Of a stretch of DNA of 64,000 bases, positions 27,476-35,504 are shown in pieces. The stretch's first letter is position 1, and the number at the start of each line of letters is the position of its first letter. Origin of the DNA: Mesobacillus maritimus (GTDB lineage Bacteria > Bacillota > Bacilli > Bacillales > Cytobacillaceae). Both the position numbers and the translations under genes were made by a program. The stretch lies in assembly GCF_019749255.1 (NCBI RefSeq), contig NZ_JACWFH010000006.1, positions 1 to 64,000 of the forward strand. The letters run 5' to 3'. Under the pieces are notes generated by a model, which was not told the DNA's origin, did not search any database, and worked only from the letters and a program-made list of their open reading frames with translations.

Positions 27476-27805
27476 TTACTTTAATTTTTGATTGTTAAGT
27501 AATGAATCGCAAAATGGTTTACACAAACCTTGCTCTGACATACGTTCTAAAAGTTCTTTAGTAGAAATTTTATTCGAAGTATTTCTTTGGATAGCTGAAT
27601 CTAATAATTCATATTCAAAATAGTTTAACTCTGGTTCAACGAAAAAGGTTGGAAATTGTTCATTAAACATTTTAAATACCTCTGTTTTTTTATCTGGACT
27701 TTTTTGCAAATATGTTATTGTTGGTATAAAGGTAAGAAGGAAGTCAATTTCATTTTCAGTAAGTTTTCTCATCTTTAGCCACTCTGTAACTAATGGGATT
27801 TCCAT
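27476..27805 (-). CDS. Small protein of unknown function (cassette-type tract)
   Basis: A 109-residue, acidic, probably helical protein with no membrane segment or signal. TENEIDFLLTFIPTITYLQK and KISTKELLERMSEQGL suggest a compact helical fold. I do not recognise it. AAAGGAGGG precedes the ATG. It is the only gene between repeat copies R1 and R2, pointing the same way as all genes in the tract. Confidence 0.6.
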   Translation of the reverse strand: MEIPLVTEWLKMRKLTENEIDFLLTFIPTITYLQKSPDKKTEVFKMFNEQFPTFFVEPELNYFEYELLDSAIQRNTSNKISTKELLERMSEQGLCKPFCDSLLNNQKLK

Positions 27806-27865
27806 ATTAAACCCTCCTTTTATTTCATCACCTAAATTTTCGTGTTATTTTTATATCAATATAAA

Positions 27866-27925
27866 TAGGAGTTACCGACTATCAACAACTCCCTGTTAAA
27901 CAAACGCTCCCGTTACTTGAATAAC
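27866..27925 (-). repeat. Cassette-type repeat R2
   Basis: A hairpin GGAGTT-N13-AACTCC is followed by AAACGCTCCCGTTACTTGA (27902-27920). It overlaps the gap immediately 3' of the 27929-28189 gene. Confidence 0.7.
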
Positions 27926-27928
27926 TGC

Positions 27929-28189
27929 TTATGCTTCACCCATTCCAAATCCAAGTAGGAGAAGATATGCTATTGTGATAAATGCTAATAAGTTAAGTAT
28001 TATAATTATCCACTTACCAAAACTATTTTTTGCTTTTAACCCCACAATCGTCCCTAATAATGGAAATAGACACATCGAAATTATTGCTATCTTTCCTAAT
28101 GAACCGAAAGATACACCATTTATCATCATAAAGAATAAGATAACAAATATGCCTAAACATAAACTTGAAATAGCGTTGTATTTATTCAT
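27929..28189 (-). CDS. Small three-helix membrane protein, unknown
   Basis: An 86-residue, strongly hydrophobic protein with about three membrane segments (roughly 9-27, 32-50 and 58-82), separated by a short KAKNSFGKW loop. AGGAGGGGAA precedes the ATG. No family recognised. It lies between repeats R2 and R3 as a single-gene unit. Confidence 0.6.
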   Translation of the reverse strand: MNKYNAISSLCLGIFVILFFMMINGVSFGSLGKIAIISMCLFPLLGTIVGLKAKNSFGKWIIIILNLLAFITIAYLLLLGFGMGEA

Positions 28190-28269
28190 TTTCCCCTCCT
28201 ATTTTTGGCATTACTTCTCTTACAACATAAAACAGAATTACAATACCATATTCAACTCTTCTGCCCTTT

Positions 28270-28340
28270 AAAGCAACAGGAGCTACCGCATTCGACAGCC
28301 CCTTGTTCAGCTATTGCACCCGTTACTTTAAGTGTATCTT
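28270..28340 (-). repeat. Cassette-type repeat R3
   Basis: An imperfect hairpin AACAGGAGCT / AGCCCCTTGTT is followed by GCACCCGTTACTTTAAGTG (28316-28334) and TTCACAAAG. It lies about 95 bases 3' of the 28434-28682 gene. Confidence 0.75.
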
Positions 28341-28433
28341 TTCACAAAGTTTGTTTAATAAAATGTTTTATTTCCCCTCACATTTAAAAAATGTAAAACA
28401 TTATAATAACAAAAAGAGTGCCTATATAGCACC

Positions 28434-28682
28434 CTAGTTATTACTTTTATTCTTCAGAATATAAAGTTCTCTCTCGAGCTTATTTACCTTATCAGCGATA
28501 AAATCTACGTCAATAATTCTTGATTCATTGGTTAATTCAAACTGTCCGCCAACACCATCAAGTTTTGCTTCAATGGTATCAAATCGATTATGCATTTCAG
28601 TTTTCAAATCATTTACATCCGTTTTCATACTTTTTATTTCTTTATTCATTTCGGTAAGTAAATCAAGAATTTGCTTATTCAC
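28434..28682 (-). CDS. Small coiled-coil protein, unknown
   Basis: An 82-residue hydrophilic protein, nearly all heptad coiled coil (NKEIKSMKTDVNDLKTEMH, then DKVNKLERELYILKN). The start is GTG behind AGAGGTGATCAC. Similar short coiled-coil proteins are common in Bacillus but have no assigned role. It lies between repeats R3 and R4. Confidence 0.6.
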   Translation of the reverse strand: MNKQILDLLTEMNKEIKSMKTDVNDLKTEMHNRFDTIEAKLDGVGGQFELTNESRIIDVDFIADKVNKLERELYILKNKSNN

Positions 28683-28740
28683 GTGATCACCTCTAATAAT
28701 AATTATAATAGATGGTTAGTAAACAAGCATTACCTTTTTT

Positions 28741-28790
28741 ATTAAAGAATCAACTATTTTTTCACAATCGCACCCGTTAGCCATTCATGA
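28741..28790 (-). repeat. Cassette-type repeat R4, next to the IS110 element
   Basis: GAATCAACTATTTTTTCACA and then ATCGCACCCGTTAG (28767-28780) match the family. The expected CTTTAAGTA tail is missing and is replaced by CCATTCATGAAGCGC, where the IS110-like sequence appears to begin. Confidence 0.6.
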
Positions 28791-30300
28791 AGCGCAAAAA
28801 TCAGCGCTTCACCACAGAGAATGATAAACCGTCAATACTGATTCTACGGCTGGGAGAGGAAGGTCGATCAACTATGGTGCGTGAGAGCCCATCCGTAAGT
28901 CTGACTCCAACGACCACGGTGCACCACTGACTGTCGCTCCCATACGGGAAGCACTCATGGTAGATTAATCCCATTCTGGTTGCTGCACCAGCCTCCAATA
29001 ATAATACGAGCCGTAGAAAGGATGTTTTCAATGGATGTAGTCATTGAAAGAGCATGCGGTATGGATGTTCATAAGGACAATATTACTGCATGTATTATGA
29101 CACCAGAAGGAAAGGAGATTCAAACGTTTTCAACTAAAACTGTTTTTCTAATACAGTTGGTTGACTGGATTAAACAGCATAACTGTACCCATGTTGCCAT
29201 GGAGAGCACGAGTGTTTACTGGAAACCTATTGTGAATTTACTAGAGGCTGAAGATATTGAGTTTCTAGTTGTGAATGCCCAACATACGAAGGCAGTCCCA
29301 GGACGTAAAACAGATGTTAAAGATGCAGAATGGATTGCCAAACTTCTTCGTCATGGACTCTTAAAAGCTAGTTATATCCCAGATTGAAATCAACGGGAAC
29401 TACGTGAACTAGTTCGATATCGCAGAAGTATTATTGAAGAACGTGCTAGGCAACATAATCGCATTCAAAAGGTATTAGAGGGTGCAAATATTAAGCTAGG
29501 CTCTGTGGTTTCGGACGTTATGGGCGTTTCAGCTCGGGATATGCTTAACGCTATTGCCGAAGGCGAAGAGGATCCTGAAAAACTAGCAAACTTCGCTCGA
29601 CGTACAATGAAAAAGAAAAAAGATGAACTTATGCTTGCCCTTAAAGGCTATATCAATTCGCATCAACGCCTTTTGTTGAAAACAATTTTGAAGCATGTTA
29701 ATTTTTTAACAGAGCAAATCGAGATGCTCGACCAAGAGGTCGCCGAAAGAGTTAGCTTCCATCAAGAAGACGTTGACCGTCTAGATTCTATTCCTGGCAT
29801 AGCTACAAGAATGGCTGAGCAAATTTTATCTGAAATTGGAACAGATGTTAAAAATCAATTTCCAAGTGAGCTCATATATGTTCTTGGGCAGGCGTGGTTC
29901 CTGGACAAAACGAAAGCGCTGGGAAAAGGAAATCAGCTAAAACGAAAAAAGGAAACAAGTATTTGAGATCAGCATTAACAGAAGCAGCCCAATCTGTAAG
30001 AGGATCTAAGAACTATCTCGGAGCACTGTATAGGCGTACAGCACCACGAAAGGGTAAAAAACGAGCAGGAATAGTAGTAGCCCATGCCATGTTGAGAATT
30101 GCTTATTACCTCTAAACTCGAAAAGAGATGTATGTAGACTTAGGCGAAGACTACTTTGACAAACAGAGGCAACAATCCATTGTACGACATTCACTACGAA
30201 GACTTGAAAGTTTAGGATACACAGTAACGTTACAAGAACCTGAAGCATCTTAATCCAGTCCATACTCCTACATTAGATCAATGAATCAGGCGCTCTCCTC
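28787..30300 (+). mobile_element. Decayed IS110-family element
   Basis: The element holds a transposase remnant (29031-30253), about 240 bases of non-coding leader on the left with an AAGCGC/GCGCTT hairpin at 28791-28809, and a short right flank. IS110 elements lack long terminal inverted repeats, so the exact ends cannot be set by eye; both limits are approximate. It interrupts the cassette-type tract at repeat R4 and is on the opposite strand to the surrounding genes. Confidence 0.6.
29031..30253 (+). pseudogene. IS110-family transposase with two stops and a frameshift
   Basis: The DEDD-type catalytic start is clear (ERACGMDVHKDNITACI, then AMESTSVYWKPI and KTDVKDAEWIAKLL), and the C-terminal serine motif SWAGVVPGQNESAGKRKS is present. 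The frame is broken three times. A TGA at 29385-29387 replaces the Arg expected in IPDRNQRELREL. A one-base deletion near 29870 shifts SEAHICSWAG out of frame. A TAA at 30113-30115 interrupts before the last 45 codons. The repaired protein would be about 407 residues, normal for the family. It is inactive as sequenced. Confidence 0.85.
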
Positions 30301-30384
30301 TTTGAAAAAATGAATGAGCTGCGTCTTATTAAGTATTGCCTTTTTCACTAAATTACAGAAGTTTATTTTCATGGTAGTACAATA

Positions 30385-30450
30385 AGGAATTCAACAAAAA
30401 AGTGCATAATCCTTCGTGGATCAACGCACCCGTCAGTTTAATAACATTTA
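30385..30450 (-). repeat. Cassette-type repeat R5
   Basis: GGAATTCAACAAAAAAGTGC, the hairpin ATAATCCTTCGTGGATCAA, then CAACGCACCCGTCAGTTTAA (30422-30441). Nearly identical to R12 at 53395-53460, 23 kb away. Confidence 0.8.
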
Positions 30451-30480
30451 ATTTCCACTTTATTCGTTCATTAGGGCGAA

Positions 30481-30641
30481 CTAATTATAATAGTCCTTTA
30501 AATTGCCATTGTCCCACTCTTGTAAAAGATAATGTGAATCAAATTCTAATGCCTTTGACAATGTTGCAACTTCTGTAATAATGTCCTTTGCTTTTTTTTA
30601 GCAGATTCAATGCAATTTTCAATAATCTCCTCTAGTTTCAT
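30481..30641 (-). pseudogene. Small soluble protein gene with homopolymer frameshift
   Basis: From ATG 30641 (AGAGGTG before it) the frame reads MKLEEIIENCIESAKK, then shifts at a run of eight A (plus strand T8 at 30592-30599). In the next frame a sensible continuation follows, KAKDIITEVATLSKALEFDS then HYLLQEWDNGNLKDYYN, ending at 30481. One extra A would restore a 53-residue protein. The unshifted reading ends after only 30 residues. It is the last gene of a three-gene overlapping operon with 30646-30867 and the GNAT gene. Unknown function. Confidence 0.6.
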
Positions 30642-30645
30642 ATTT

Positions 30646-30867
30646 TCACCTCTTAAAGGCTACGTTCATTAACAAATTTCTCCATCCGAATTTAATTAAC
30701 CTGCTTCGTTTGTTTAAGAAAGGATAATCAATTACAGTCTCCAGTTCATCAAGCATTGCTTCATTACCTGAGAACATCTGATTATTTACTTTTTTGCAAT
30801 GCCTTAGTCCGTTTATATGGTTAGCTACTAACTTAACTGACAAAATGCAATTCAGCTCTTTTTCCAT
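30646..30867 (-). CDS. Small protein of unknown function, coupled to GNAT gene
   Basis: A 73-residue basic protein. Its ATG lies inside the last codons of the GNAT gene (overlap of 16 bases) and its TGA lies in the ribosome binding site of the next small gene, so all three look translationally coupled. The sequence (LSVKLVANHINGLRHCKK, LDELETVIDYPFL) is not one I recognise. Confidence 0.5.
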   Translation of the reverse strand: MEKELNCILSVKLVANHINGLRHCKKVNNQMFSGNEAMLDELETVIDYPFLNKRSRLIKFGWRNLLMNVAFKR

Positions 30868-31283
30868 TCCATTAAAAATTCTTCCTCGAGGGCCTGTTCA
30901 TCTAGTAATGTCTCTTTTATTTCAAATCCATTTTCCAAATAAAAATGAACAGCATGATCATTTTTTTTGTACACTTTTAATTGTATATCTTCCCTTTGTC
31001 TTTTAATAAAACTTAGTAATGCTTTTCCATATCCTTTGCCTTGATGCTTCACATCAATAAATAGTGCAGCCAAATAATTATCTACCATGGATAGGAAACC
31101 GACAACCTCTTCGCCATTACTGACAACATAGGTTTCGGACATAGGGATATATTTTTCTTCCATCTCCTTTCGCTTTGATTTCCAATAATCCTTATCAATA
31201 AAGTCGTGTGCTAGCAAGGATCCTTCGTACCATATATGTACTAATTTATTAACTTCTGTTTTCCTGTTTTTTCTAATATTCAT
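30852..31283 (-). CDS. GNAT N-acetyltransferase, YjaB-like
   Basis: A 143-residue acetyltransferase. The acetyl-CoA motif is LFIDVKHQGKGYGKALLSF and the C-terminal part HAVHFYLENGFEIKETLLDE is typical of YjaB-type members. AAAGGGTGGGAAC precedes the ATG. It opens a tightly overlapping operon with two small genes. It lies between repeats R5 and R6. Acetyltransferases are frequent passengers of integron cassettes, which fits the tract's layout. Confidence 0.85.
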   Translation of the reverse strand: MNIRKNRKTEVNKLVHIWYEGSLLAHDFIDKDYWKSKRKEMEEKYIPMSETYVVSNGEEVVGFLSMVDNYLAALFIDVKHQGKGYGKALLSFIKRQREDIQLKVYKKNDHAVHFYLENGFEIKETLLDEQALEEEFLMEWKKS

Positions 31284-31429
31284 GTTCCCACCCTTTCAAA
31301 ATATAGCACTGATTATTCACTATTCAAAGCAAGCACAGTTCAAATCGTTTTATACCAAATTAAACATCATCAATCTTTACCCAATCAGCCACGTTCGCAC
31401 AATAAGAAAAGCTGCCAGTATTCTTCAAC

Positions 31430-31500
31430 TACTACAATAAGAAAAAGCCATTCTCCTTCTATAAGAATAGCCCCCGTTTAGTTATACATAAAGACTTACA
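31430..31500 (-). repeat. Cassette-type repeat R6
   Basis: ACAATAAGAAAAAGCC, the hairpin ATTCT-N9-AGAAT, then AGCCCCCGTTTAGTTATA (31469-31486). It lies 3' of the 31542-31826 gene. Confidence 0.6.
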
Positions 31501-31541
31501 CATTAATTGCATATTATATAAAAATGATGTGACAATAAGTC

Positions 31542-31826
31542 TTATTTCTTCCCTTTTCGTTCTAAAAGTATAGGTGCAATATTTAGGAGGATAGAAACCA
31601 TTGTCAAAAACCATAATGCCCTTTCCATGCCAGGTACTACATCCATTAAAGCGGCCCAATCTTCCACTTCTACCCACACCGATACAAGACTGTATTCTGA
31701 ACAAAGTGTTAAGGCTGTAAAGGATAATCCCAGAGCCATGGCAAGCTTATAATCCTTCCCTGCTTTATACAAATAAAGATTTATAAAAGTTGCTACTATT
31801 GCAATAACCCCTAATAGTACCCACAT
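31542..31826 (-). CDS. Small three-helix membrane protein, unknown
   Basis: A 94-residue hydrophobic protein. Helices are at about 2-19, 27-47 and 70-88, with a short acidic loop (EVEDWAALMDVVPG) and a basic tail ERKGKK. GGAGGTATAGTT precedes the ATG. Unrecognised family. Single-gene unit between repeats R6 and R7. Confidence 0.6.
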   Translation of the reverse strand: MWVLLGVIAIVATFINLYLYKAGKDYKLAMALGLSFTALTLCSEYSLVSVWVEVEDWAALMDVVPGMERALWFLTMVSILLNIAPILLERKGKK

Positions 31827-31894
31827 AACTATACCTCCACTCCATATATTTTTTATTTAGTCGTGTAATGCATAATGATCTTTATCTTGGCTCT

Positions 31895-31945
31895 TATTAA
31901 ACATTCCTGCCCGTTCGTTTAAGAAAGGTTAATCAGATTCGACTT
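31895..31945 (-). repeat. Cassette-type repeat R7 (degenerate)
   Basis: TTATTAAACATTCCTGCCCG then TTCGTTTAAG and GGTTAATCAGATTC matches the core (CCCGTT...TTTAAG) only partly. It abuts the stop of the Nif3-like gene at 31946. Confidence 0.5.
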
Positions 31946-32707
31946 TTACCCATGGTTCAACTCAAAATGCTCTTCCCTCAACTGGATTATCTCAATATCG
32001 TCATGGATCTCCATTAGTTTCTTTGTCAAACTTTCCACCCCGTAAATTTCAGTGAAAGTATGACTCCCAACTAACAGATTCATGCCGACAAATTGTGCAT
32101 ATTGAATCGTGTATAATGTTGCTTCACCTGTAATATATGTATCGCAACCGTCTTCCAGCGCTACCTTCATTTGATTTGATGAATGACCTGCACCCTTTAA
32201 TACCCCGACCCTTTTCACCAGTTTATTATGATTCTGCCAATTTCTAATAGGCTCCCCTAACTCCGTGCTCATTTTTTGAACAAGCACCTTAAAATCGACA
32301 GGTTCACTAAACTCACCGATTCCAGGTATTTCACGATGATCATAGATAGAATGTTTCATAATCTGATCGACGCCAATCACCCTCATAAGGGAAGTACTCG
32401 TACCAAACTGTATAAAATCTAACGGACCATGAATCCAGAAGTGACTAATATTGTATTCTTTTAATTTTTCTAAGCATGCCTCTTTTAAACCAAAAATGAA
32501 GTCCCAAGCATCGTGATGCGTAAGGATAAGATCTACATGGTTGTCCTTCGCTTGTTCAATGACTTCAATCGAAAGGTTTGTAGAGTACCCAATTCTTTTG
32601 ATGGAATCATTCGTTTTATTCGTAAAACCATAATCATCGTCAAATTCCTTTAATAATTCTTTGGTAAATAGCTTTTTAATAGAAGTCTCAAATTGTTCTA
32701 AATTTAT
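31946..32707 (-). CDS. Nif3-like dinuclear-metal protein, apparent ATA start
   Basis: The frame is open for 253 residues. Metal-ligand motifs of the Nif3/YqfO fold are visible: DLILTHHDAWDF, WIHGPLDF and LVGSHTFTEIYG. Function of the fold is unsettled (GTP cyclohydrolase I type 2 and other roles are proposed). The N-terminal sequence NLEQFETSIKKLFTKELL begins right after an ATA at 32705-32707, which has GAGGTG at proper spacing, while no ATG, GTG or TTG occurs in frame until MRVIGVDQ, 107 codons in. A TAA lies just upstream in frame. So either AUA initiates weakly, or the ATG start was mutated and the gene is silenced or truncated to 146 residues. Confidence 0.75.
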   Translation of the reverse strand: MNLEQFETSIKKLFTKELLKEFDDDYGFTNKTNDSIKRIGYSTNLSIEVIEQAKDNHVDLILTHHDAWDFIFGLKEACLEKLKEYNISHFWIHGPLDFIQFGTSTSLMRVIGVDQIMKHSIYDHREIPGIGEFSEPVDFKVLVQKMSTELGEPIRNWQNHNKLVKRVGVLKGAGHSSNQMKVALEDGCDTYITGEATLYTIQYAQFVGMNLLVGSHTFTEIYGVESLTKKLMEIHDDIEIIQLREEHFELNHG

Positions 32708-32969
32708 TCCCCAACACCTCGCTCGTTTTTATCATATTCCATTTTGAACATTGCTTAGGTTAAATTCTCGTCTCCTTCTTGTATTCTCGAGTTCATGGAA
32801 TAAACTTTAGAGATAGCTCTGAATTTGCTCTCATTTTTCCTAGTGTTCACGAGAGAGAAACTGTTTTCTATTTATCTATATTTTTATCTGCCTTAAATCT
32901 TCTTTTTATGAAAAAGCTCAGTAGCTGTTATTAGATATCTTGTGCGTATATAATCCTTACTTTTTTTAC

Positions 32970-33415
32970 CTATAAATCTTGAGATAAACGTACCATATCC
33001 CTGCACTGTATCCCATTTTCAAAAATTTCATCTTGGTAATGCCTTACAAAAAATCCCTATCAACTCCAACTATTCGAAAACCACAATAAAGAGCCAGTTG
33101 CCCTAAGCTTGAATTTCCAGTTCCAATTTCAATTGTTTTATAGCCTTTTATCTTAGCTACCTGAATTGCGTCGATTACCAACCGTTTTCCTATCCCTCTA
33201 CCCTGTTGTTCTTCTACCACTGCAACATTCACAAGTTCCACGGTCTCTGGTCTTGTTGGAAGTAATACATAAACTCCAATCGTTTGCTGTTCCATTTCAG
33301 CTACAAAACATTCGCCCCTTTTCACATATTCCTCAACCATCTCTCTTGAGGGATCAGCCAATAGCAACAATTCGATTGGAAGTTTATCAGTTTTGTTAAG
33401 TTTCCTAATCTCCAT
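32970..33415 (-). pseudogene. GNAT N-acetyltransferase with homopolymer frameshift
   Basis: From ATG 33415 the protein reads MEIRKLNKTDKLPIELLLLA with acetyl-CoA motif VVEEQQGRGIGKRLVIDAI and stops after 123 residues at GVDRDFL. In the next frame the family-typical ending continues, FVRHYQDEIFENGIQCRDMV then RLSQDL, to a stop at 32970. The plus strand has six A at the junction (33048-33053); seven would restore frame and give a protein of about 148 residues. The truncated form lacks the last strand of the fold and is probably inactive. It could be a sequencing artefact. Confidence 0.75.
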
Positions 33416-33444
33416 TTTATCTCCTTTAATTCCCTCATTGAGCT

Positions 33445-33495
33445 ACCCTTCTCCGTTAGTACAGTCGCCCCCGTTTAAGTACGACTCTTCACACC
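33445..33495 (-). repeat. Cassette-type repeat R8
   Basis: CTCCGTTAGTACAGTCGCCC and then CCGTTTAAGTACGACTCTTC (33463-33490 overall) match the core with GCCCCCGTTTAAGTACG. It lies immediately 3' of the PhzF remnant. Confidence 0.65.
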
Positions 33496-33497
33496 TA

Positions 33498-33798
33498 CTA
33501 TTTTCCTAATAAAACATCAAACTCTTTAACAAAGACTGCGTTACCAGTTATCTCTATGACATAATTCTCTTTATTATTAGTAACTCGTACCTTTACACGG
33601 CCATTTTTACCGATTTCCTGTCCCTGCTCTACAACAAGGTTTAACTGAAAAAGCAGTTTCATTAAACCCAACTTTTCGTGCGACTTCCTGCATTTCCTCG
33701 TCGGTTAAATCATCTCCATTTAAAACAACCCCTGCTGGATTTCCTTTATTGGGTTTTATACTAAAAGCATCATAATGATAAACCTTGACCAGTTTCAC
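33498..33798 (-). pseudogene. PhzF-family isomerase gene with large internal deletion
   Basis: The GTG at 33798 (GGAGGGG before it) starts VKLVKVYHYDAFSIKPNKGN then PAGVVLNGDDL, the classic PhzF N terminus, up to GFNETAFSV. The sequence then jumps, out of frame, to a PhzF C terminus (VEQGQEIGKNGRVKVRV, ending FVKEFDVLLGK at 33498). About two thirds of a normal protein of some 290 residues is missing from the middle. It cannot be functional. Confidence 0.75.
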
Positions 33799-33914
33799 GA
33801 ACAGATTCCCCTCCAATTTATATGAATAATGGATATTATCTGTATTTTACCATTTAAGGAAATTCAGGGCCCATTCTTTTAATCAAACGAACCTACACTT
33901 TTTAATCAATAAGG

Positions 33915-33968
33915 AAAATAAAAAAGGTGGTTAATCCTTCCCGGATCAAACGCACCTGTTAGCACAAT
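33915..33968 (-). repeat. Cassette-type repeat R9
   Basis: AAAAAAGGTGGTTAATCCTT, CCCGGATCAAACGCACCTGT and TAGCAC carry the hairpin (GGTTAATCC / GGATCAAA) and core. It lies directly at the 3' end of the lipoprotein gene (33970). Confidence 0.8.
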
Positions 33969-33969
33969 G

Positions 33970-34569
33970 TTAAAAAGCCTTATATGTTCCATCTTGATAC
34001 ACCTTGTAATAACCTAAGGTCCCAGTTTTGCCTGATACACGCGTAGAGATTGAAACAAGTTGGATCGTATAGTATGAACCGTAATCATCCGATGCAAGTG
34101 TCTCATCTACCCCAAATGATACATCGTCATCCTTTCCCTCTGGAAGTAGCTGTTTTAAATGTTGAATCGCTTTTTCGCCACTTGAAACGACAATGTCTTG
34201 CTTTCCTTCACTAGTATCGGATTTGGATGTGCTTTCGGCAGACGAACCATTTGATTGAGAAGAATCTGCATTTTGGGTTATGTTTTCTGGTTTTGACTGA
34301 TTTTTAGTTGATGAATTATCAGGTTTAGTGGAATTCTGTGATAGTTTTCCTTCTTCTTTTTTATCTTCAGAATCACTACTAGACAATTCATTATTATGGG
34401 GCTTGTCTGTGCTGTCAGTAGAAAAATCAATTGTACTTTCTGATCCACTATCGGATTCCAAACCTTCTTTGATTACAGCTGTTTCATCAGATGGTTTGCT
34501 ACAAGCAGTCATTCCGATTAATAAAACAAAAAATATAGTGGCCACGATAAAAATTTTCCTTTTTTTCAT
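33970..34569 (-). CDS. Lipoprotein with Ser-rich linker
   Basis: A 199-residue protein. The signal peptide ends in the lipobox IGMTAC (Cys23), so it is anchored to the outer face of the membrane. Residues of about 30-128 are a low-complexity, Ser/Asp/Lys/Asn-rich spacer. The last 70 residues (SGEKAIQHLKQLLPEGKDDD, then a beta-rich segment ending GTLGYYKVYQDGTYKAF) form a small folded domain not recognised. AAAAAAGATTGGAGTC precedes the ATG. It may be a stalked surface domain. Followed directly by repeat R9. Confidence 0.8.
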   Translation of the reverse strand: MKKRKIFIVATIFFVLLIGMTACSKPSDETAVIKEGLESDSGSESTIDFSTDSTDKPHNNELSSSDSEDKKEEGKLSQNSTKPDNSSTKNQSKPENITQNADSSQSNGSSAESTSKSDTSEGKQDIVVSSGEKAIQHLKQLLPEGKDDDVSFGVDETLASDDYGSYYTIQLVSISTRVSGKTGTLGYYKVYQDGTYKAF

Positions 34570-34767
34570 TATTGGGACTCCAATCTTTTTTTAATTAAAT
34601 GTAGTTAACTCTTCTGAAACAGAATGTAAAAATTCTTCTTCAAATTCAATGAAGTATTTCTCATCAATCATTGTATCTGTCATTCCGTCTAGTAAAGATA
34701 CTGATTGTATTGAGGGAAGTTCGATTTCATCCTCAAACCATTGTTCAATTGGAAAATCCCCTCCTAT

Positions 34768-34965
34768 TTAAGATGTATATTGGTTTAATTGATTTTGTGG
34801 TAATTCGTTTATTGTTTGATTGATCACTGCGTTAAGGATGCTTAATTGGTTTTCTTCATCCAATCTTCTTCCCTCTGTAGCAGCCATCATTAATGCCACA
34901 ACCTCTTCTCCAGTTAAATGATTCGTCCCCTTCTTAAATTCAAATGAGAACCATATCCTTCGCAA
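34768..34965 (-). pseudogene. Remnant frame next to truncated sigma factor
   Basis: A 65-codon frame opens at TTG 34965 but overlaps the end of the sigma-factor fragment and lacks its own ribosome binding site. The readable part from FEFKKGTNHLTGEEVVALMM to NELPQNQLNQY looks like the C-terminal part of another protein brought next to the sigma fragment by a deletion. A further open stretch at 34595-34758 (PIEQWFEDEIELPSIQSVSL onwards) has a GGAGGGG site but no start codon. I treat the whole as debris. Confidence 0.4.
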
Positions 34966-35065
34966 TCTCTTTGTCTTTCACATAAGAAAAAGCCAAACGT
35001 ACCAACTCATTCCCATATTCAATCATTATTTTTTCTAATATGTACTCTTTTTCTTCTTTTTCCAA
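34940..35065 (-). pseudogene. N-terminal fragment of an ECF-type sigma factor
   Basis: TTG at 35065, behind GGGAGGGTAG, starts LEKEEKEYILEKIMIEYGNE then LVRLAFSYVKDKEIAKDMV, the region 2.1-2.2 pattern of ECF sigma factors (YxxxLxRLAxxYVKDxExAxDxVQ). The frame ends after 41 residues (LI, TGA), where region 2.3 should continue. The rest of the gene is gone. Confidence 0.65.
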
Positions 35066-35504
35066 CCTACTACCCTCCCATTATGACTACATCAATACGT
35101 ACTCTTTTCCTTCTCTTTCCAATCCCTCCATTAAACCTACTTCAGATTCTGCAATTAGACGATTTACAAATCATAATAGGTTCAATATTACAAAATATTA
35201 TTTTCCAAATTTTTATTAACGTTACACTTTAATAGATATGATTTAAATAAATGCAAAATATTCCTTCTTGGATTCTTGTTGTATGTGCGTTATTAGGAGG
35301 TTATCTCATTTCAGACAACCGCAAAAGTGATACCTAAGAGTTTCTACCTTCACCTCGTGAAGATGCTTTAAACCAAGTTACTGCCCCAAGTGAATTTCCA
35401 TCTGAATAGAAAGAAGGGAGCGGTTGTTTCTCTTCATATGTTGACGTTGTTGCCAGTTGGTTTGTATCTTTTCTTCTAACAATTTACCACCATCAACAAA
35501 TACC

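Noticed and set aside
31946-32386. Short 146-residue Nif3 protein from the internal ATG
   Set aside because: The reading frame continues upstream for 107 more codons with clear family motifs (LTHHD, HGPLD), so the true gene is longer.
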